Below are positions 6,315 to 11,053 of a stretch of 11,053 bases of DNA, piece after piece. Source of the stretch: SZUA-430 sp031413635 (GTDB taxonomy: Bacteria > Pseudomonadota > Alphaproteobacteria > Micropepsales > Micropepsaceae); assembly GCA_031413635.1 (NCBI GenBank), contig JANOFM010000222.1, positions 1-11,053 of the forward strand, read 5' to 3'. How positions within the stretch are numbered: the first letter of the stretch is position 1; every line of letters begins with the position of its first letter. The notes under the pieces were generated by a model. That model was given only the letters and a program-made list of their open reading frames with translations, made no database searches and was not told where the DNA came from. Both the position numbers and the translations under genes were made by a program.

Positions 6315-7484
6315 ATGCCGCGCGCGAACTCTATCCCCTGGTGGCGCACGCGGCGCATGCGCGACGTGTTGTTTCAGGTCGCGTTGCTGTTGGGCGTCAT
6401 GCTGTTGATCGCGGCGATGGTCAACAATGCGGCAGAGACGTTGCAGCGCCAGAAGATCGCGTCGGGGTTTGCGTTTCTCGACCACACGGCGGGTTTCGAC
6501 ATCGTTCAGGCATTGGTGGCGTACAACGAGGCCTCGACTTATGGGCGCGTGCTGCTGGTCGGTATTCTGAACACGTTACTTGTTGCTTTTATCGGCATCG
6601 TGATCACCACGATCATCGGTTTTGCTATCGGCATCGGACAGCTGTCGAAGAATTGGTTGATCGCGCGGCTGTGCCGCGTCTATGTCGAGACCTTGCGCAA
6701 TATCCCGCTCTTGCTGCAGATATTCTTTTGGTACTTTGCCGTGTTGCGCGCCTTGCCGGGGCCGCGCGAGAGTTGGGGTCTGTTCGACACCGTGTTCCTC
6801 AACAACCGCGGGCTCTATCTGCCGGGGCCCGAGGCGCAAGCTGGGTTCGGCTTCGTCGTCGCGGCCTTCGCGGCAGGGGTGATGGCGTCGATTTTGCTTG
6901 CGATCCGCGCACGCGCGGTGCGCGAGGCGACGGGACGGGTCATGCCGGTGGATGCGATGGCGGCGGCGTTGATCATCTTGCCGCCTGCGGTTGCGAGCGC
7001 CGTCGCGGGCTTCCCGCTGCATTTCTCGATCCCGGCATTGAGCGGTCTCAATTTCGACGGCGGGCTCGTCGTGCTGCCCGAGTTCATGGCGTTGGTGGCG
7101 GCATTGTCGACCTATACTGCGAGCTATATCGCCGAAGCCGTGCGCGCGGGGATCGAAGGCGTCGCCAAGGGCCAGACGGAAGCGGCATCGGCCTTGGGCT
7201 TGACGCGCGGACAGATGCTGCGCCTCGTCGTGGTGCCGCAAGCGATGCGCCAAATCATTCCGCCGTTGACGAGCCAGTATTTGAACTTGACCAAGAATTC
7301 CTCGCTCGCGGTGGCGATTGCCTATCCAGATCTGGTGTCGGTGTTCGCGGGCACGAGTTTGAACCAAACGGGACAGGCGATCGAAATCATCGCGATCACG
7401 ATGGCGGTCTATCTGACGATCAGCCTGACCACGAGCGCGTTCATGAACTGGTACAACGCGCGCATCGCGCTGACGGAGCGGTGA
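6315..7484 (+). CDS. aapQ: General L-amino acid ABC transporter, permease subunit AapQ
   Basis: This is one of two inner-membrane permeases forming the Aap translocation channel. The 389-residue protein opens with PWWRTRRMRDVLFQ and a first helix (about 17-36), followed by a long periplasmic stretch (FLDHTAGFDIVQALVAYNEASTYGR in outline) typical of AapQ/BztB, which are longer than ordinary His/Glu permeases. Further helices follow, with VETLRNIPLLLQIFFWYFAV and, near 289-318, the EAA loop (EAASALGLTRGQML) that docks onto the ATPase. NLTKNSSLAVAIAYPDLVSV marks the polar amino acid permease family. Ribosome site before ATG 6315 is poor, so reinitiation from aapJ is possible. Its TGA overlaps the aapM ATG by one base (TGATG). 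Confidence 0.93.
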   Translation: MPRANSIPWWRTRRMRDVLFQVALLLGVMLLIAAMVNNAAETLQRQKIASGFAFLDHTAGFDIVQALVAYNEASTYGRVLLVGILNTLLVAFIGIVITTIIGFAIGIGQLSKNWLIARLCRVYVETLRNIPLLLQIFFWYFAVLRALPGPRESWGLFDTVFLNNRGLYLPGPEAQAGFGFVVAAFAAGVMASILLAIRARAVREATGRVMPVDAMAAALIILPPAVASAVAGFPLHFSIPALSGLNFDGGLVVLPEFMALVAALSTYTASYIAEAVRAGIEGVAKGQTEAASALGLTRGQMLRLVVVPQAMRQIIPPLTSQYLNLTKNSSLAVAIAYPDLVSVFAGTSLNQTGQAIEIIAITMAVYLTISLTTSAFMNWYNARIALTER

Positions 7485-8581
7485 TGGCGACACCCGCTCG
7501 CAAACCGCCGCACGTCGTGATGCCGGGGCCCATCGAGTGGCTGCGCGAGAATTTGTTCTCGTCGTGGGGCAATGGGGCCTTGACGATTTCGGCGGGGCTC
7601 GTGGCTTGGTGGACCATCGTGCCGCTCGTTCAATGGGCGTTCATCGACGCGGCGTGGGTGGGGACGGATCGCGAGGCGTGTCTGCCTTACGCGAACGGCG
7701 CGTGCTGGCCGTTCATCACGCAGCGCATCGGACAGATCGTATATGGCTCTTACGACGCGGCTGAGCGCTGGCGCGTCGACATTGCATTTGCGATTTTGGC
7801 GGGTGCCCTCGTTTGGCTGACGGTGCCGGGACTGCCGGCCAAGCGGTCCGCAGGCACGGCGATGCTCACGCTCTATCCGCTGGTCGCGTTCGTGCTCCTC
7901 GTGGGCGGGTTCGGATTGGAGCACGTGCCGACGGAAAAGTGGGGCGGCCTCTTGATGACGTTGGTTGTCGCGATCACCGGGATCGTGGCGTCGTTGCCGT
8001 TTGGCATCTTGCTCGCCCTGGGGCGGCGGTCGGAACTTCCGGTCGTCAAGACGCTCAGCGTCGTCTTCATCGAGTTCTGGCGCGGCGTGCCGCTTGTGAC
8101 CGTGCTGTTCATGGCGGCGTATATGTTGCCGCTGTTCCTGCCCGGCGGGTTGTCGGTCGACAAATTGCTCGGTGCCCTGATTGCCGTCGCGCTGTTCTCG
8201 TCGGCCTATATGGCCGAGGTCGTGCGCGGCGGTTTGCAGGCGATCCCCAAGGGGCAATACGAAGCGGCACAGGCGATGGGGCTCGGCTATTGGCAGGCGA
8301 CGGCGTTCGTGATCTTGCCTCAGGCGTTGCGCCTGTCGCTGCCCAATATCGTGGGAAACTTCATCGGCTTGTTGAAGGACACGTCGTTGGTTTCGATCAT
8401 CGGGCTCTTCGATCTGCTCAACATCGTGCAGGTGGGTACGGCGAATGCCGATTGGGCGACGCCGAACACGGCCTTCACCGGCTATGCGTTCGCGGGCGCG
8501 CTGTTTTGGCTTATGTGTTATTCGATGTCGCGCTATGCCAAATATCTGGAAGGCGTGTTGGGAGCGGGTGAGCGGCGGTGA
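7484..8581 (+). CDS. aapM: General L-amino acid ABC transporter, permease subunit AapM
   Basis: This is the second permease of the Aap importer, 365 residues. The start ATG 7484 overlaps the aapQ stop and follows GGAG; the same frame is open far upstream through aapQ, but that reading has no family resemblance and is an artefact of base composition. The N-terminal third (PGPIEWLRENLFSSWGNG, then helices and a periplasmic loop with ACLPYANGACWPF) is the AapM/BztC extension. The permease domain follows: VVFIEFWRGVPLVTVLFMAA, then the EAA loop from residue 260 (EAAQAMGLGYWQATAFVILP) and GNFIGLLKDTSLVSIIG. Its last codons overlap the aapP start by 4 bases (GTGA), which suggests coupled translation and balanced subunit amounts. 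Confidence 0.94.
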   Translation: MATPARKPPHVVMPGPIEWLRENLFSSWGNGALTISAGLVAWWTIVPLVQWAFIDAAWVGTDREACLPYANGACWPFITQRIGQIVYGSYDAAERWRVDIAFAILAGALVWLTVPGLPAKRSAGTAMLTLYPLVAFVLLVGGFGLEHVPTEKWGGLLMTLVVAITGIVASLPFGILLALGRRSELPVVKTLSVVFIEFWRGVPLVTVLFMAAYMLPLFLPGGLSVDKLLGALIAVALFSSAYMAEVVRGGLQAIPKGQYEAAQAMGLGYWQATAFVILPQALRLSLPNIVGNFIGLLKDTSLVSIIGLFDLLNIVQVGTANADWATPNTAFTGYAFAGALFWLMCYSMSRYAKYLEGVLGAGERR

Positions 8582-9309
8582 GCGCAATCGAAATCGCCGG
8601 CTTGAACAAATGGTTCAAGGCGTTCCACGTTTTAAAGGACATCAACCTCACCGTCGCGCGCGGCGAGCGTTTGGTGATTTGCGGGCCGTCGGGTTCGGGC
8701 AAGTCGACGTTGATCCGCTGCCTCAACGGGCTTGAGCCGCATCAGCAAGGCAAGATCGTGGTCGAAGGCGCGGCCCTCACGGAAGAGGTGGGGCAGATCG
8801 AGGCGGTGCGGGCCAATGTCGGCATGGTGTTCCAGCAGTTCAATCTGTTCCCGCATCTGACGGCGCTGGAGAACTGCACGCTGGCGCCGATGTGGGTGAA
8901 GAAGATGCCCAAGGCCGCGGCGGAGAAACTCGCGATGCAATATCTCGAGCGTGTGCACATCCCCGATCAGGCGAACAAATATCCGGGCCAGCTCTCGGGC
9001 GGCCAGCAGCAGCGGGTGGCGATCGCCCGCGCGCTGACGATGGAGCCGCGCATCATGCTGTTCGACGAACCGACGTCGGCGCTAGACCCCGAGATGATCA
9101 AGGAAGTGCTGGAGACGATGGTGGAGTTGGCCGAAACCGGCATGACGATGCTGTGCGTTACGCACGAGATGGGCTTTGCGCGCACGGTCGCGAACCGCAT
9201 CGTCTTCATGGATTTCGGCGAGATCGTCGAGGTGGCGCCGCCGGAGGAGTTCTTCAACGCTCCGAAGAGCGAGCGGACGAAGGAATTTTTGAGTCAGATT
9301 ATTCGGTGA
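8578..9309 (+). CDS. aapP: General L-amino acid ABC transporter, ATP-binding subunit AapP
   Basis: AapP hydrolyses ATP on the cytoplasmic face to drive amino acid import through AapQM. The 243-residue protein begins with GTG inside the aapM stop (GTGA). All ABC motifs are intact: Walker A GPSGSGKST (36-44), Q-loop MVFQQFNLFPHLT (83-95), signature LSGGQQQR (139-146), Walker B IMLFDEPTSALD (159-170) and H-loop VTHEMGFA with His 196. It is of the GlnQ/HisP type, of normal length and has no C-terminal regulatory domain. The gene is the last transporter gene; the next ORF starts 14 bases on, so transcription probably continues. Confidence 0.95.
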   Translation: MSAIEIAGLNKWFKAFHVLKDINLTVARGERLVICGPSGSGKSTLIRCLNGLEPHQQGKIVVEGAALTEEVGQIEAVRANVGMVFQQFNLFPHLTALENCTLAPMWVKKMPKAAAEKLAMQYLERVHIPDQANKYPGQLSGGQQQRVAIARALTMEPRIMLFDEPTSALDPEMIKEVLETMVELAETGMTMLCVTHEMGFARTVANRIVFMDFGEIVEVAPPEEFFNAPKSERTKEFLSQIIR

Positions 9310-9323
9310 AGGGGGCAAATCCC

Positions 9324-10406
9324 ATGAGGTTCGTCAAATACACGATTGTAGTCCTGCTTGCGCTGGCGGGTGTTGCGGCGGTCATCGGTTACGCGTTCCG
9401 CGTCGAGGTCGGCGAGGCGGTGTTCGCGCGCGCGGTTTCGCAGAACGTGGGCCGCAACTCGGTCGCGACACTTCCCGGCGGCTTGCATGTGGCGCTCTGC
9501 GGCTCGGGCTCGCCTTTGCCGGATCCCACGCGCATGGGGCCGTGCACGGCGGTGATCGCGGGCAAGCGTTTGTTCGTCGTCGATGTGGGCAGCGGCGCGG
9601 CGCGCAATTTCGGGCCGATGGGGTTGCAGACGGGTTCGATCGAGGCGGTGCTGCTCACCCATTTTCATTCCGATCATATCGACGGGCTCGGCGAGTTGAT
9701 GATGTTGCGCTGGGCGGGTGCGGGCAACATTGCGCCTTTGCCCGTATTTGGACCGGAGGGTGTCGATCGCGTCGTGGGCGGCTTCAATGCCGCATACGTG
9801 TTCGACAAGAATTACCGGGTCGCCCATCACGGGGCCGACGTCAATCCGCCGACGGGGGCGGGTGGAGAAGCGCGGCCGTTCGCGGTGGATGCGCAAACGC
9901 AATCGGTCGTCGTGTTCGAGAATGACGGGTTGAAGGTCACGGCATTTTCAGTCGATCACGCGCCAATCGAGCCCGCTGTCGGGTATCGCTTCGACTACAA
10001 GGGGCGATCAATCGTGATTAGCGGGGACACGTCGCCATCGGAGAACTTGGTGCGCCACGCGTCGGGTGCCGACCTGTTGGTGCACGAGGCGCTCAATCGA
10101 GAGATGGTCGACACGATCGGTGCCGCCTTGGCGACCGACGGAAATGCGCGTGCAGCGAAGATCATGAAGGACATCCTCAACTATCACTCGAGCCCGGTCG
10201 AAGCGGCCAAGATCGCAAAGCGCGCGGGGGTGAAGTCGTTGGTGCTGACACATATCGTGCCGGCGGTGCCGGTGGCGTATCTCGGCGCCGCCTATCTGAA
10301 GGGCACCGCGGTGGAGTTTGGTGGGGCGATTACGCTGGGCGAGGATGGGATGATCTTCAGCTTGCCCGCGGGCGGTCCAGAGATCACGAATGGACGATTG
10401 AAGTAG
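9324..10406 (+). CDS. Membrane-anchored metallo-beta-lactamase-fold hydrolase (RNase Z / arylsulfatase-like)
   Basis: This 360-residue protein has an N-terminal hydrophobic helix (about 6-24), so the enzyme domain is expected in the periplasm. The domain (about 54-345) shows the metal site of the RNase Z-like branch: THFHSDHIDGLGEL (His 113, His 115, Asp 117, His 118), SVDHAPIEPAVGYRF (His 212), SGDTSPSE (Asp 235) and LTHIVPA (His 310), plus LVHEA and YHSSPVEAAKIA. Both zinc ions should be bound. I see no long flexible arm for tRNA binding, and a periplasmic location also argues against tRNase Z; a phosphodiesterase, arylsulfatase or lactonase activity is more plausible, substrate unknown. 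ATG 9324 follows AAGGGGG by 8 bases; the frame is open further upstream inside aapP only by chance. Closeness to aapP suggests an operon tail gene. Confidence 0.88.
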   Translation: MRFVKYTIVVLLALAGVAAVIGYAFRVEVGEAVFARAVSQNVGRNSVATLPGGLHVALCGSGSPLPDPTRMGPCTAVIAGKRLFVVDVGSGAARNFGPMGLQTGSIEAVLLTHFHSDHIDGLGELMMLRWAGAGNIAPLPVFGPEGVDRVVGGFNAAYVFDKNYRVAHHGADVNPPTGAGGEARPFAVDAQTQSVVVFENDGLKVTAFSVDHAPIEPAVGYRFDYKGRSIVISGDTSPSENLVRHASGADLLVHEALNREMVDTIGAALATDGNARAAKIMKDILNYHSSPVEAAKIAKRAGVKSLVLTHIVPAVPVAYLGAAYLKGTAVEFGGAITLGEDGMIFSLPAGGPEITNGRLK

Positions 10407-10486
10407 CGGCGCGCGATTGTGGCTGCATAAACACAAACACTCAACTCTAGGTGTGGGCGCCGCTAAAGGTTGTGCTTGGCCGTTTG

Positions 10487-10510
10487 GCGCCTACTGTATA
10501 CGGCAGGCGC
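10487..10510. repeat. Hairpin-forming inverted repeat upstream of the TolC gene
   Basis: The 173-base gap between the MBL gene and the TolC gene (10407-10579) contains no gene. Within it, GCGCCT (10487-10492) and AGGCGC (10505-10510) pair around an inner CTG/CGG stem and a TATA loop, with one A/C mismatch. No T-run follows, so it is not a standard intrinsic terminator. The palindrome GGCGCC occurs at 10456-10461 and again at 10486-10491, exactly 30 bases apart. TGTATA at 10495-10500 could be part of a -10 box, but no good -35 fits. The repeat may be an operator or a factor-assisted terminator. Confidence 0.4.
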
Positions 10511-10579
10511 TTGATATTCGGCATTGCGTCTGTGTTCGACTTCATCGCTAACGTCCGCCCCGGGACTTTGGGGGACTGG

Positions 10580-11053
10580 ATGGACTGGGTTGTTTGGCGA
10601 GCCGCCGGGCTTGGGGCGGCGTGGGCACTTGCGTTTGGCTTGAGCGCCCGGGCGGAAACGCTGAACGAGGCGCTAATCAAGACTTATCTCACCAATCCGG
10701 ATCTGGCCGCCGAGCGAGCGCGATTGCGCGAGGTTGATGAAGACGTTGCCCAGGCCAACGCGAAATGGCGGCCTTCGATTTCGCTGGAGGGCGAAGTCGA
10801 GCGCTCGTCGAGCACGACTAAGGACCAGTACGGCAAATTCGACTACCGCCGGGAGACGTGGTCGGCCGACGTGGTGGCAAGCCAGCCTCTATTCACCGGA
10901 GGGCGCAACGGCGCTGAGAAGCGCCAGGCGATGGCGCGCGTGCGCGGGGCGCGCGCGGGTTTGCGCGTGAAGGAGCAAAAGGTGCTGCTCGATGCGGTCG
11001 TCGCGTTCGTCGACGTTGCGCGCAACGAAACGGTGCTCGATGTCGTGCGACAG
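10580..11053 (+). CDS. TolC-family outer membrane channel protein, N-terminal part (runs off the window)
   Basis: TolC-type proteins form the outer membrane duct of type I secretion and multidrug efflux systems. The first 158 codons are present with no stop. ATG 10580 follows GGGGG by 5 bases and gives a signal peptide of 25 residues (cleavage after SARA). The mature start is diagnostic: ETLNEALIKTYLTNPDLAAE, then VDEDVAQANAKWRPSISLEG and VVASQPLFTGGRNGAEKRQA, the first long helix and first beta strands of the TolC repeat, continuing into VLLDAVVAFVDVARNETVL. The frame is also open upstream (GTG 10532), but that start would put the signal peptide too far inside. No partner genes are visible, so secretion versus efflux cannot be decided. 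Confidence 0.92.
   Translation, partial: MDWVVWRAAGLGAAWALAFGLSARAETLNEALIKTYLTNPDLAAERARLREVDEDVAQANAKWRPSISLEGEVERSSSTTKDQYGKFDYRRETWSADVVASQPLFTGGRNGAEKRQAMARVRGARAGLRVKEQKVLLDAVVAFVDVARNETVLDVVRQ

Noticed and set aside
6341..7483. Open reading frame through aapQ that is continuous with aapM, suggesting a fused or overlapping gene
   Set aside because: The upstream 381 codons show no family resemblance and are Arg/Gly-rich; aapM has a ribosome site and a family-typical start at 7484.
8892..9323. Long N-terminal extension of the MBL protein inside aapP
   Set aside because: It is an out-of-frame reading of aapP; ATG 9324 has a strong ribosome site and begins a membrane anchor.
10407..10510. 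Intrinsic terminator after the MBL gene
   Set aside because: The hairpin at 10487-10510 and a weaker one near 10408-10428 have no following T-run on either strand.

Overview
This G+C-rich window looks like a chromosomal segment of an alphaproteobacterium; the order cannot be resolved. The main evidence is a metC gene divergent from a complete general L-amino acid ABC transporter operon (aapJQMP), with hisI and a free-standing biotinyl-domain gene behind metC. The predicted proteins read as typical alphaproteobacterial sequences.

Left end (1-1092): the edge of an integrated element. A P4-type (DUF4102) tyrosine integrase gene runs leftwards off the window from 882. One in-frame TAA (469-471) interrupts it, but the same frame stays open for 156 more codons and carries the start of the catalytic domain, so it is a recent pseudogene. 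Behind its start, 1048-1092 holds the 3' part of a tRNA-Arg(UCU), from anticodon loop to CCA, with no matching 5' half. This is best read as an attachment-site junction: the island lies to the left and the host chromosome starts at about 1093. Short direct repeats (GAACCGC) lie between int and this junction.

Chromosomal part (1182-11053): three overlapping rightward genes encode a membrane-anchored Sel1-repeat protein, an FAD-dependent aldonolactone-oxidase-like enzyme and a 70-residue two-helix membrane protein. They converge, with a 10 bp gap, on a leftward cluster metC - hisI - biotinyl-domain protein (read from 5175 down to 3421). A 92 bp gap separates metC from rightward aapJ-aapQ-aapM-aapP, which encode the periplasmic binding protein, two permeases and the ATPase of a broad amino acid importer. 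A membrane-anchored metallo-beta-lactamase-fold hydrolase follows 14 bp after aapP and is probably cotranscribed. After a 173 bp gap with a hairpin, a TolC-family outer membrane channel gene starts at 10580 and runs off the right edge.

Together the core genes cover amino acid uptake (Aap), sulfur amino acid metabolism (MetC), histidine synthesis (HisI) and the envelope (Sel1 protein, MBL hydrolase, TolC). I found no CRISPR array, complete RNA gene, insertion sequence or recognisable defence system. The clearest unusual features are the nonsense-interrupted integrase beside a split tRNA, and three operons carrying poorly characterised passenger genes.
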